Positions 11,327 through 23,011 of a stretch of DNA of 64,000 nt are shown piece by piece. Positions within the stretch are counted from its first letter, which is position 1. The number at the start of each line of letters is the position of its first letter. The notes below the pieces were generated by a model that was given only the letters and a program-made list of their open reading frames with translations, ran no database searches and had not been told where the DNA came from. The DNA is from Hevea brasiliensis. Taxonomy: Eukaryota; Streptophyta; Magnoliopsida; Malpighiales; Euphorbiaceae. The DNA is taken from contig NC_079510.1 of NCBI RefSeq assembly GCF_030052815.1, positions 9,309,375 to 9,373,374 of the forward strand, read 5' to 3'. The translations under genes and the position numbers were made by a program.

Positions 11327-14300
11327 TGTGTAACATCCTCACTTTAGCTAGTCCGTACAGTCTACTGTTCCGGTGACCAGTGTCGGTCCGAACAGCTAGA
11401 ACATCCGAAAAAATATTTAAACTAAAGTAAGGAACCATAATTAACTCAAATATTAATAAGAAAAATTTAGGAAAAATTTTAGAAATAAAATACAACCAAG
11501 TTAAATGAGCCGGTGCCCTAGCGATGGGTAACCTAGTGAGAAGTTGCGGTTCTCGCAACTAGGAGCCCTAGACCAGGGGGAAAAATTATAAAATAATTAT
11601 TGGGACTCTAGAGAAGAGTCATTGAGGTTCTTATGGCATTAGAATGCCAAGAAAATACTTAGAAAAATTTTTCAATCAGTATAGACAATTTTGGCTCTTT
11701 AAGCAAAACGGAGGGTATTTTGGTCATTTGTCTTCAGAGATGATTTTTGGCCAACTTGTCCAGTTAAATAAATAATTTATATAACATAAAATATGACTAA
11801 ACATTGTTAAAAATTTAATTGCAATTAAATAGACAAGAAAAGGAGAGAAAATGAAAGAAAATGGACTTATGACATCATAATGATGTCATTAAGATTCTCC
11901 CAACCAACCCACACATGGCATAACTTTATTTAAAAGAAATAAAATGGGCTGGAAAATGAAACAAAAATCATAACTCTCATTTCTTCTTTCTTCTTTGCCG
12001 TGAGCCTCCACCATAGTCACCATTTTCAAGCTTTTTCAAGCTTGATTTCACCAACTTCTACCCAACAAAACCCTAACCTAGTAACACAAAAAAGTGTTCT
12101 TGCATGTTGGAGATTCTTTTGAGAGCAAAAATAAAAGGAAAACAAGAATTCTAGCAAGTAGGAAATCTCACTCCATAGAGGTTAGTGACCTAAACTTGTT
12201 CTTTCACTTTAAATTCATGTATTAGGACTATGAATGAGTGCAAATGATAAACAAATTGATGAAATACCATTGGTATGCTAACTCTAAATTTTGACAGCCT
12301 TGGTTAGGGTAATATGGTGATGATTTTTGTGGAGCTAACATGCTAGTATGGCTGCCCTTAATGTGTATCTCTTAAGTGAATTGATAAATGCAATGATAAT
12401 GCATGATTGATAAGGTTTGAGTTAGGGTTTGGGGTGGAAAATGAGAATTTGATCATGTGATGATGAAAATAGATTTTAATAGTCAATTAGTGACCATTTG
12501 GTTTTGTTTAAATAAAAAATGAAGTGTGTTGAGTAGTGAGATTTGGGTTTGGTGTGGCTGCCCTTGGTGACCTGCAGAATTGGACATGAGTCCAGCAGGT
12601 TTGGGCAGCAATAACTTGAATTATAGAGGTCCAATTGGTTCAAGGCTAATTGGACATAAGACTTGACACATAATGGCACAACTTTGGTGAAGAAACCATG
12701 CCCAGAAAACCAAACCAAGTGGACCAAAAGATTGCCCTAATCTGGGTAACCTGCAGTCTGCCTGGGCAAAATGACCAAATGAATAGTATTTGGTCATTTG
12801 GCTATAACTCAGTGTAGAAAAGTCCAATTGACCTAAAATTTTACCAGCAACAAGCTGAGATATAGACCAACAACTTTCATGAAGAAACCTAACCCAAATT
12901 ATGACCAGAACATATTTAAAAAGTGAGTTGCAACACTGCTCCTAACATCAGAGATTTGATCACCCGTAAATTGGAAAATTTTCAATCCGGCCAGTTGTGG
13001 TTTTTGGGCCATAACATGAGCTACAAAACTCCAAATGGAGTGGTTCAAAAAATGAAATGCAACTAGAAAAAATCAGGAACAACTTTCATGTTGATCATTT
13101 TGCTAAATTCCCACTGCAAAAATGACCAATGGAGCAGTAAAGACAAAGTATGAAAACTGAAAATTCTACCCAATTAACATAAAGCTTAGAAATAGTATTG
13201 GCAACCAATACCAACAAATTTTGAATGCAAAATGTGGTATGTTGGGAGTATTAAAACTAATGTACCTATTGTCTATGCAAAAGGTAACATTTTAGTTGAC
13301 TAATAAAATGAATAGTAACATTCAAACTTGAAATTCAAAAATTATGAAATTTAAAAGTGTAATATGCCCTAGTATACCTAACAAGATTGGTTTGGATAGC
13401 TTGGCATGCCAATAGGGTTCTGTTAGTAGTACTACATATGGCTTCATGCCATTCTGTGTTTCATGGCTTCCCATGCCATTCTGTGACATAATAGCCTTTG
13501 GCTATGTTATTTGAGTTGATATACTTGGGTTGTAACCCTGATGATTATTACAGCTTATTAGCTGTTCTGTTGCACACCGGGAGACACAATGTGACTGATG
13601 GTGTGATGGTCCGAGGTACTTAGTACCCAGTGCCAGTTTACCCGTTTATCCAGTCCAGTCAACTAGTACGGTTTACTCGGGCAATGATAATAAACCTTAC
13701 CAAATTTTAATTGAATAATATTGCAAATAATATCAGAAATTAAGTCTACTCAAAAATATAAACAAACATTCAGCATACTTATTTTTATTATATTTTATTT
13801 TATTTTATATTGTCACCACTAAGCAGAATTGCTTAGCACGTTGCTTTTGCCACGCGCAGGTACTGGAGACCTAGCTGGGGAGCCCAGCAGACACCAGACA
13901 GGGTGAGCTTTTAGATTTGCATCCGGAGTCCAGAGTCACCTCACATCTGCAGTGCACATGGTAGGACATTAGGACTGTGGGGTAGCATTTTGTATTTTGC
14001 ATTTTGTATTAGTTTGGATTGTAACTATAAACTCTTGTAATTATGTAATAATGTAAATATATGAAATTTCATGTTATTGAAATTTTCTGTATAATGTATG
14101 TTGATAAATGAAATGTTGAGAAATATTTATGAATGAGCTTCTAGTGATGAAGTGAACAGAAAAGTTTTGAAAATAGTATTGAGATGTTGAGATTGGGTTG
14201 AGATATGTGTGTATAATGGAGTTTGGATTTGGAAATTATATTGGAAGTGTTTTTAAACAGGTTCAGAAGAACTATTTTTCCAATTTATAGCCGACACTCT

Positions 14301-14460
14301 ATCGGATTTTCTATAAAATTTGCGAAAAAATTTAGATTTATCAAAAATTGAAAATAAGTGAATTAAAAGGGATAAATTGTAATTAGAATATGAATTGGCG
14401 CTCCAGCACACTGAATGGCATAACTTACTTAGCTACACTGTAGACGGGTAAGGGGTGTCA
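11327..14460 (+). mobile_element. Giant solo LTR (3.1 kb) with target-site duplication CAAGG
   Basis: The element starts TGTGTAACATCC and ends GGGGTGTCA. It is bounded by CAAGG at 11322-11326 and again at 14461-14465. The first array unit holds the unbroken equivalent near 768, in gag. It carries the same landmarks as its relatives: a near-palindrome TGACATCATAATGATGTCA (11870-11888), a donor-like GAG|GTTAGT at 12180/12181, and an acceptor-like GCGCAG ending at 13859 next to an AAGCA/TGCTT hairpin. No coding remnant is visible. Confidence 0.87.
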
Positions 14461-14465
14461 CAAGG

Positions 14466-15342
14466 TCAGGCCCCAGCTCCTTAGAGTGTCGGAGGCCCGA
14501 TTGTACTAGCCCTACCTATACAAATTACCGCACAAATGGCCCAACAAGTGGCCACTTTCTTTCAGCAAATGGCTGATAATCTGTCAGCCTAAGTCCAAGT
14601 ATAGACCTAACCCCCACAAGGGCAACATGAGACAGAGAAGAATGAGAAATCTATTGGTTAGAGTTTGAGTAGTAATTTGGCAAAGAGAAAAGATTTTGAG
14701 GGACCCTAAGTTCCTAAGCATGATAGAGGAGGATCATCAGAACAGAAGCCACCAAGGTCTAGTCATCGAACAATAAGAAGTTTCTATCCTCTTCGTATCT
14801 GTGACTCTTGTGGCAAACTGCATGGGGGCATTTTTCGTAAAACTATTGGAGCCTGCTACAATTGTGGAAAGCTTGGATATTTTGCTAGAGATTGTACCAG
14901 AGCACATCGCTCTGCTCTCTAGAGTTCACAGACAGTCGGTTAGAGTCGAGATAGAAATAGAGTTGGTACTTCTCACAACCATAACACAGTGAATCAACCT
15001 GAATATAGTAGTGCACCAGTCAGAGCGTCCATTATGTGTCATGGAGAAAGAGCAGAAACTTCAGATGTAGCTGCTGGTAAGTTTTTAATTTTTAGAGGAA
15101 ATAATTAGTTATTATTTGATCCCAGCGTTACTTATTTGTATGTTAGTGTTAGAATTATATGTTCTGTTGCTGTTTCTTTACATGGGAATAAATTTTGATG
15201 CATTAGTGAATAGTTCTTTAGGATGAAAACTACGATAATAAGTGAAATTAGTTTTGGAGGAGTTAGTTAGCGAAAAGTATTTGCTGGCATACAATAATTT
15301 ATAAAGCTAATTAATGAGCCTACTTAATATAAGGCACAAGGA
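14466..15342 (+). pseudogene. Second gag remnant, continuation of 11230-11326
   Basis: Once the solo LTR is set aside, 11088-11326 and 14461-15342 run parallel to 536-1640. The zinc-knuckle region reads CDSCGKLHGG then CYNCGKLGYFARDC. Here the histidine of CX2CX4HX4C is tyrosine while the last cysteine is kept, the reverse of the first copy, so the two copies decayed independently. Several stops interrupt it. Similarity to the first copy ends at about 15342, after GGCACAAGGATCT, where an unrelated sequence begins. That point is a deletion or recombination boundary. Confidence 0.72.
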
Positions 15343-17086
15343 TCTACTACAACTTTCCTGAAGAAGTTAGAGGCAGAATCGCAAGGGAAGTGGCTAAAAA
15401 TTAGTCATGATTGCAAAGCGGAGAATCTATCATTTTGAAATTAAAAAGTTTTCCACTTTTGTGGATTAGGTTTTTTATTATAAAGACCATCTTTGGTAGC
15501 AGTGGGGAGAGATCCATTCAGACTTTCAACACGCCCTCAACACCTTCATTCTCCATTCACATCCATAGTTTTAGATTCCTTCATTTTATTTTTCTTTTGT
15601 AAGCCATGATGAGTGGCTAAGTTTTTAAATTCAGTCCAAGGGATTCTAGTTCTTATGCATTATTTATGAGAACAAGTTCTTAATTTAAATTATGTTTTTT
15701 TGAATATCTATTGTTTTCCGATTTCATTGTTTTTGATATATTGAATGATTTGCTAAAAAGGCCTATTAGTTAATTGTTTGATGTGATCAATTGCTAGTTC
15801 ATCTTCATAATCCGTAATCGTTATGTAAGATTGAATGTGAATAGAAATTAGGTTTTATTGATTATGATCTAAGTTTTCGATAATAACCTAAGGAAACAAT
15901 ATGGTAAATTAAATGATTTATGCTTTATAAATCGTTGTTCAGCTTAACTACTTCCTATTCTTAAAGCAGTTATTAATTTGATGAGGATTGCTTAATACCA
16001 ATTCAGTTAATAATTAGAGTTAACAAGAGTGCTGGGCTCGAATTGATGAGTATAGGGAAGTTAGGGGTTTTACTTCGCTGTTTGGTAAATCTACGTTAAG
16101 TATTCAATAAGAGATAATTATATTTCTTTTGTTTATGATTGAGTTATGCATTGAAATATGAATTACCTTGGACTGAAATTTGTTTAATTTGAGAGTTTCA
16201 TATTTAAATTTAGTTCTTTAATTTCTGAACGTGATTTCTTCTGATTTAGTATTACACCCCCCCCCCTCCCCATTTCCCCCCAACCTTTTCTTTTCCTATT
16301 ACACAAGTGCACGAAATTTAGTAATACAATCTCTAGGATTTAGCTTGGATTACCACGTACTGCAGAAAATATTTCATTACTGATAATTTCAGTTAATTTA
16401 ATTTTTTGTGGAATCGACAACCATCACAAACTCAACTTCAATTAATATTCTAAAAACCAAACCCATCCCAAACCCATTTAATTTTATATATTTTAATTAA
16501 TAATTTACATAAAAAATATTTTTTAATAATTTATAATTTAAAATTATAGTAATTTCATAAATATTTAGATTTTATTTTATTTAAAATAAAAATATAAAAT
16601 TTTTAAATATCATTATAAAAAATATATATTTATATTTAATTATTTATTTATATAAGTGAATTTAAGTAACAGATACCCAATACGCAAAACTCAAACCTGT
16701 CATTGATATCATCATTCAAACACAAACTCATTTCAAATTTGATTATACACTACCCAAACACGTTTTATTGGAGTTCAATCAAATCAAATATCTGCAAAAA
16801 TCCATCCCATTGCCATCCCTAGATTAACTCTCTAAACACTAAATTTTTATTCAAATAATTCAAAATGTTTTTGGGAAAAATGTTTTTGGGAAAGATGACA
16901 TCGTTAGAAAATTATTAGATTTTCGTGGATTTATTTTAAAAATATTATAATAGAAAATCACTTAAAAAATTATTTCCCAATATTATTACTTTGGGAGGAA
17001 AATATTAATCACATGCCGTTTTAATTTTTACTTCTTTTTTTTTTCAAAATAATTTTGATTTCTAATCTTTAAATCAAAGTATGATT
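15343..17086. other. Unassigned AT-rich intergenic DNA with a C-tract
   Basis: No gene or protein motif is seen here. A C-rich tract (ten consecutive C, then CTCCCC and further C runs) lies at 16257-16281, and short A+T-rich repeats fill 16480-16700. The segment 15344-16450, with a TGATGAGTGGCTAA stretch near 15608, has the feel of a Ty3/gypsy LTR or leader. No partner copy exists in the window to confirm that. Confidence 0.4.
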
Positions 17087-18475
17087 CATAATTGTGGGCT
17101 TTTTACCGTACAAGGGTATTTGTGGAGAAAAAAAATACCAAAATTGGGTGTGTTGAATAAAAATTACTAAAGTGGGATGAGCTGAACAGTGAAAGCAGCA
17201 ACACGCTAGCTAAACTAGCGTTTTGGTGTGCAAGACTTCAGCACGAGTGGTGTTCCAAGCGGGACGCTAATCATACTGGCGTCTCACAAGTCAGGATGTC
17301 AACTCGTGTCCCATGCCGGACGCGCGTCCCACCCAAACCAGTTCAACATTTTGTATACGTAAAAAAAAATAAAAAATATAATCGTGAAATAATATTTTCA
17401 GAAAATATAGATGATATAAAAAATTAAGAAATTAAATAAAATCTGTTACTTTAATATTTACATTATATAGATAATATATAAAAACTAAAAAATAAATAAA
17501 ATTTATTGCTTAAAATTATTAAAATTTAAGTCATATGAGATAGAAAAAATGGTAAAAAAAATTATTACCATCAATTAAATTAATTTGCATTTTATTATAA
17601 TTATATATCTCCCGTGAATCGAGATGTATGTTAAATTTATTTGTAGAATTCTGTAAAAATAAGTGCCAGGGTTTTCAAGGAGGGAATTCTCTCCCGATCT
17701 CTCCTATTTTGGAGGTCATATCCATTTGAAAGCCACATAAAACACGTTGCCACTCACACTTTATTATAAATTATAAATTTTATAAGAGATTACAATTTAA
17801 TTTCATACTAAATTTTCATAACTTAGTTTAGTACTTAGTGAAAACAAATTACAATATTTAAATTATATATTGTTATAAATGGTCACACCTAATATTTAAT
17901 AATTTAATTTCTTTTAATACTTCAATTTAATATTTGCTATCAAGTAAATAAATTATCTATAATTATAATAAAATGCAAATTAATTTAATTGATGGTAATA
18001 ATTTTTTTTTACCATTTTTTTTATCTCATATGGCTTAAATTTTAATAATTTTAAGCAATAAATTTTATTTATTTTTTAGTTTTTATATATTATCTATATA
18101 ATGTAAATATTAAAGTAACATATTTTATTTAATTTCTTAATTTTTTATATTATCTATATTTTCTGAAAATATTATTTCACAATTATATTTTTTATTTTTT
18201 TTTATGTATACAAAATGTTGAACTGGTTTTGGTGAGACGCGCGTCCGGCATGAGACACGAGTTGGCGTCCTGACTTGCGGGACACCAATATGATTAGCGT
18301 CTCGCTTGGGACACCACTCGTGCTGAAGTCTTGCATACCAAAATGCTAGTTTAGCTATCGTGTTGCTGCTAGCACTGTTCAGCTCACCCCATTTTCGTAA
18401 GTTTCATTCAATACACCCTATTTTGATAATTTTTTCTCACAAATGCCCTTGTACAGTAAAAAGCCCCATAATTGT
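17087..18475. mobile_element. Non-autonomous Mutator-like element with long inverted repeats
   Basis: The element proper runs 17096-18466 (1371 bp). It opens GGGCTTTTTAC and ends with the inverted form GTAAAAAGCCC. A perfect 9-bp duplication CATAATTGT flanks it at 17087-17095 and 18467-18475; nine bases is the hallmark of Mutator-like elements. The arms pair over about 0.5 kb (17096 to about 17607 with about 17956 to 18466) around a ~350-bp loop. Each arm has an unusually GC-rich block (about 17210-17340 and 18225-18360) rich in GGACGC and GCGTC. No transposase is encoded, so it would depend on an element elsewhere. Confidence 0.9.
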
Positions 18476-19430
18476 TGGACTTCATTCATAATTTTTACGA
18501 AAGTAATAAATTAACCACATCTTGATATTTAAATTAGGGTTTTAGAATTTTTCAAAAAACTTTTTCAGGTTTAGTTTGATTTCATCTAATCGTTAAAGGC
18601 ATATTATTCACCTGGTAAATCTATATTGGAATCTCATTCTCTCAATCTCTCTACTTAAAAAAGAATATATTTTGAGTCGAAATAGATTGCAATCAAGTAA
18701 GATACGAATTATCAGGCGTAAAAGAGTAGAAGGGGAAGGGGAAGGGGGAATCATGTTTAGCTCAAAAACCTTGCAGTCTGACCTTCTGGCTTTCATCTTA
18801 TGGTTTGAATAGAATTTGGGCCTCAAACCGACTGAAAATTAATTTAGATATTTACATTGCTAAGTCATAGGCCCAAAACTGAGCTCCTATAAAATCATTA
18901 TATTTTCTGTAAAAGTTGTCAAACAGAGTGAAGACTATGTCTTTGATAAAAATAAAAAATAAAAAAAATAAAAAAAATAAAAAATGAAAATTAAAAACAG
19001 AGTGAAGTCTTGAAGGAGAGTTGAGAGTAGATTTATTCTTGTAAAAGGTTTACAAACATATTGAAGAGAGTTACATATTGAAGAACAGAGTTCGAGAAGA
19101 AATATTGAGGAGTGAATGAGGAGGAATAATACCCAATCAGGTTGGAGTTTTATATATTTATATAAAAAATAATTAAAAACAAAATATAAATTTCATAACA
19201 GTATTTATATATTATATTTTAAATAAATAAAATTTAAATATTTATCAAATTACTGAAGTTTTAAAATATAAATTATTATTAAAAAATATATTATGCATAA
19301 ATTATTATATAAAATATATAAAATTAAATGAGTTTAGGACAAAGATCAAATTAGATAATTTAAAATAAATTTTAGTTTAAATTAAGATAAATTTAAGTAT
19401 TAAAAATAATAATTAAATTTAAATTTAAAT
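18476..19430. other. AT-rich intergenic DNA upstream of the gene
   Basis: No coding signal is visible. An (A)nT low-complexity run lies at 18947-18985, and A+T-rich sequence without structure fills 19150-19430. A short purine-rich stretch (19010-19135) may be a decayed repeat. Confidence 0.5.
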
Positions 19431-19529
19431 ACGCTCGCCCCTTGCTTATAACTCACCGGTGCTTAGATTAAAAAAAAAGAAAGGGAGAGAATTCATTCGC
19501 TTTCACTAGACAAAAACATAAAGCATCGC

Positions 19530-19686
19530 CCGTATTTAACACCTACCCACTCTCTCGATTTTTAGACTTTTTAAATTTTTTGTGTAATAATAATAATAAT
19601 AATAAATATTATTATTATTACGTGGAAGATAACGGCAGAACAATAAAACAACTCTCCTATTGAAAATCCAACAGCTCAGCTTGCCT

Positions 19687-19724
<38 letters not shown>
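19530..19724 (+). promoter_or_regulatory. Probable promoter and 5' UTR of the membrane-protein gene, with two microsatellites
   Basis: A TATTTAA box-like sequence lies near 19535. A (TAA)n/(ATT)n inverted microsatellite at 19584-19620 can fold back on itself and runs directly into ACGTGG, a G-box-like core (19620-19625). A pure (CT)n run at 19691-19723 ends one base before the ATG at 19725. CT-rich 5' UTRs are common near plant transcription starts, and no other ATG is closer to this frame. Assignment of the start site is inference. Confidence 0.55.
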
Positions 19725-19726
<2 letters not shown>

Positions 19727-20391
19727 GCAGAGGCAGTCTCTGGGCTCGACAGTTTCTAAGTACCACAGCCATGGTGGAGGAGCCAAAGACGACACTCTCT
19801 CAGCGCCAGATGATTCTAAACGAAGAGACTTAACTCCCTCTTCACTTCCTGATTGTAACGACGAAGAACACCACAAAGAGACAAAACTTTTTCGCCGATT
19901 CTCATCGTCTTCACCATCATTTTCTTTATCATCAGCTCCTCCCAATCCTGAGAAACTCGTTCATTTTATTCCGCTTCTCACTTTCCTCTGCTTCTTCGTT
20001 CTTTACCTAGTCTCTCACAGTCCATCTCAATCTGGTAAAATTAGAAATCAATGCTCACGATTGCTTTTTTCACCAATCTCTTAGCTGGATCCTTACAGCT
20101 TGTTTTGTACTGATGATGCAGATCTGGCTCAGTTTAACGGATTCAAGAGATCCTCGAAGCATATAGGTATAATGCAGCTTGATTTTTTTTTTTCAAAAAA
20201 GGAAATTACATTTGGCGTTGAATCCTTGCGGTGATTTTGTTTTAGATTCAACTGACAATAGTGGCGTCGGCGGTGGACTTAGCGATGTCCGGAGAAGCGA
20301 TGTTTTGGCCATTCGAAGCCTCAGGAACTTGCAAGAGATTAAACGTGCCTCCCTGAAATCACGGTCACACAGAAAAATCGCCAACTTCTGA
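19725..20391 (+). CDS. Three-exon gene for a small single-pass membrane protein (166 aa)
   Basis: Exons 19725-20034, 20122-20166 and 20246-20391 join in frame. Introns of 87 and 79 bp both begin GT and end AG and both split a GAT codon after its first base. The protein starts MQRQSLGS and has a Ser/Pro- and charge-rich N-terminal region (about residues 1-76). One hydrophobic segment (about 79-97, core FIPLLTFLCFFVLYLV) follows, then a short soluble tail with QFNGFKR, VLAIRSLRNLQEI and a basic end (SHRKIANF). No cleavable signal peptide is evident, so the single segment probably anchors it with one short hydrophilic tail on each side. Intact frames, clean splice sites and a promoter-like upstream region mark it as a real gene. 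The tail looks like a conserved plant-specific protein of unknown function; I cannot name it. Codon use and GC content are higher than in the flanks. Confidence 0.85.
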
Positions 20392-22330
20392 GGCGCGTTC
20401 TCGGGTTCTTGCCTCGGATTCTCTCTGTTCTTCCGTGGCACGTGCGTTACTGTTTGGAAAATTTTTTTTCACACATGTACATTTTGCATTTGAATTTTTG
20501 TTGATTTTGGTTTGCTGAAAACATTTAGATATCTCACTGTTTCTGTTCGGTTGTTTTATTAATTTGATTATTTTCACCTAGCCACCCAACAAAAACTTAA
20601 GATTATGTACGGACATTAGTTGAAATGCTAAAATGGGAGGATGTCATAGGCGTAAGTTAGTGTAATACAGTTGATTATGCTAGCATGCGCTAAGTGTAGT
20701 GTCGGTGGAATCCAGCTGGAAGGCGGAAAGCAGAGTAATTGTTTGTAGTGTGGGCACATAATTTGTCTGATGGCATTGGCAGTACTTAACCAATAGAACC
20801 CATTAAATATTGGGATAATTAAAAAAAAAAAATGCAAATGGCCCCTTTGACCTCTTTAGACATTTTCAAATAATCGTTCGAGTCTTAACCATTTATTTGG
20901 ATTCTTTATTATGAAAGATAAATAAAAGAAATTGAATAAAAAAATAAAGAGGAAAAGTTAATTTTTCTTATGTTTTGATTTTTTTTTTAAATGCAAAGTT
21001 TTATTAATAAATTATAAGAAAAAACTTAATAAAATTGGTCTATGCTAATCCTATTCGGTAGACCAACACCAAGCACTCGACTTAGGACATAATCCTCAAC
21101 TTAGGACCTACGATGTTAAGTGAAAAAATTTAGTGCAACATATGACTCAAGAACAAAATAATAAAAATCCAAGGACACACACATACAGTTGAAATAGCAT
21201 GAAATAAAGCTATCTAGTTAGAGAATGAATACTTTAATTTGCTTGTCGCGTATTCAGGATAAGGGATCCTTGTGTTAAAAGAGCTCTGCAATCTAAAATA
21301 ACTTGGCAAACTCAGATAAATCCACCGCTGTGGAGCAAGTAGCAAAATAGACCTCTTGAGTACATCTCAAATTCCAATTTGGTCGGTGAGACTTATGTAA
21401 CTGGCTCAAGACCTCCCTTAATTCAATAGCTTTGGCAACATGAGGAGCCATGCAATCCTTAAGAAAATCAAACAATCCTATAATAAAAGCTCCTTGTCAT
21501 AGATCCCTCCAGCCTCATCTTAACAGTATCCTACAACCAATGATCATTACCTTAAGAGTTTTGTCTTGCCATTGGTCTTAGCCACAACCCCCACCACTTT
21601 TGCACTACCCTTTCTGGTGCATTAAACTGTTGCTTACAAAAGTGCTCAATGTGGTGCAAGGTGCATGAGGCTCAACATCCAGCGCCTTAACACCCAAAAG
21701 GTAGGCAACCTTCATTAGGCACATTCACGCTCACCAAGGCGAAAGGCGCGCCTCACAAAGGCCACTCGCACATATGCCGTCACAGAAAGCAAACTGAAAG
21801 AAGAAGAATTGAAAAATCTAGCCTGATCTAGAACTTTAGGCATGCATTTTTTTTTCTTCTTGCCCTTCTCTCTCTACCAGAGCCATTTGAGTTTTCATTT
21901 TCCTTTCTCTTCTATGCTTTCTTTTCCTCCTCCTCTCCCTTTCAAAGTCTCCAATCAACAAGAGTTCATGGCTTCATGCTGACATGCATGCTTGCCCTTT
22001 TGGCCCTTTTTCCCCAAGCTGCTATGTTCAAAAAGCAACTGTGCCCTTTTTTAATTCTAATATAGTGGGCCAAAACAATCTCAATTATTTTCATTCAGCT
22101 TAGTTGTTCATGACTTCTATAGATTTAATAGTTAAAATAGCCTTGTTTTATTATTTATAATCATTTTCTATTGAATATTTTTTAGCATTATCTTATAAAA
22201 TCATTACATTACAATCATATGTCATTCAAACTTTTCACAATTATTTTAATTGAAACCTCAATTAAATCAAATTTAAATTCAAAAGGACTTAATTTAACAT
22301 ACAATTAATAAGAAACATTAAGCTATTTTT
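20392..22330. other. 3' flank and intergenic DNA with repeat scraps
   Basis: The 3' UTR of the membrane-protein gene probably lies in the first few hundred bases, but no clear AATAAA signal is seen. A block at 21630-21780 rich in GCGCCT and AGGCG (for example GGCGAAAGGCGCGCCTC) stands out against the AT-rich surroundings and resembles a dispersed plant repeat. A CT-rich stretch lies at 21850-21950. From 22030 on the DNA is plain AT-rich. Confidence 0.5.
21245..21475 (-). pseudogene. Possible LINE RNase H-domain fragment
   Basis: On the minus strand the frame reads APHVAKAIELREVLSQL and, further on, DLSEFAKLF. The A-x2-A-x2-LREAL-x2-L pattern is like the helix region of the RNase H-like domain found at the end of plant LINE polyproteins and in related plant proteins. 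Only about 60 residues are open, and catalytic acids cannot be placed, so this is at best an old fragment. Confidence 0.35.
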
Positions 22331-23011
22331 TGTCTTATTATTTTTATATTGTTTCCTATAGAAAACAATCTCGAGTGTCTCATAGCTTACAATTTGTCCA
22401 GGTGTGTCAGATACTGAGTTTATCATCTTATTTTTCGCTCTGACTTCTAAACCAAATGACTGTGGGAACTGACTCTATTGTAAGCAGTTTCGTCAATCTC
22501 ACAAATAATTCAAAGTAAGTGAACTATAATTGAATGCTTTGATTGATTGATTGAAAAGAAAATATAAAGCTTGAAATTAAATACGAAAGCTTGAAAAATA
22601 AAAGATAGATAAAAATAAATATAAAGATAAAAGACTGCTAGAGTCTAAGTTGTTATTTAATTTGAGTTGTTCTAGTTGTTCAGTGTTAGGGGCTTTCATT
22701 TTGCTACATATCTGATTCTCATAGCTCTCCTTACAGGTATATGGAAGACTCTAGAAGACACTTTTTGACGTTTTGCAGTTATCAGTAGTTACTTGTTCAC
22801 TTCTTAAAATTGCTTGGAATTGCTGTTAACCTCTCATCTCTAGATAACTATCCAATAACTTCTCAGATATTTACTTAATAATTACCTTACGTCATAGATT
22901 AATTAAATTAATAAAATAAAATTAATTAAATTAATTTCATAAAAAAATAATTTAATTAATTCTTAGGCCTAAAAAAACTTAATAAATAAATAAAGTATTT
23001 TGGTATAAACA
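22331..23011 (-). repeat. Left (3') LTR of the 22331-26670 element
   Basis: It is about 681 bp and pairs with 26018-26670. The left boundary is set by the TG that lines up with TGTGCC at 26018. The copies differ by many substitutions and small gaps, so the insertion is old. Confidence 0.65.

Noticed and set aside
11112..11558. 148-codon minus-strand frame
   Set aside because: It spans the insertion point of the solo LTR at 11327, so it is a chance frame across two unrelated repeats.
15411..15602. 63-codon plus-strand frame as a small gene
   Set aside because: There is no recognisable motif, no promoter or splice context, and it borders a recombination breakpoint.
16257..16281. C-rich tract as a quadruplex or polypurine tract
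   Set aside because: The runs do not form four clear equal G tracts on the other strand with short loops, and no LTR boundary is adjacent.
19676..19945. Open frame on the minus strand opposite exon 1 of the membrane-protein gene
   Set aside because: It is antisense to a well-supported exon, and its Arg/Glu repeat is just the CT microsatellite read backwards.
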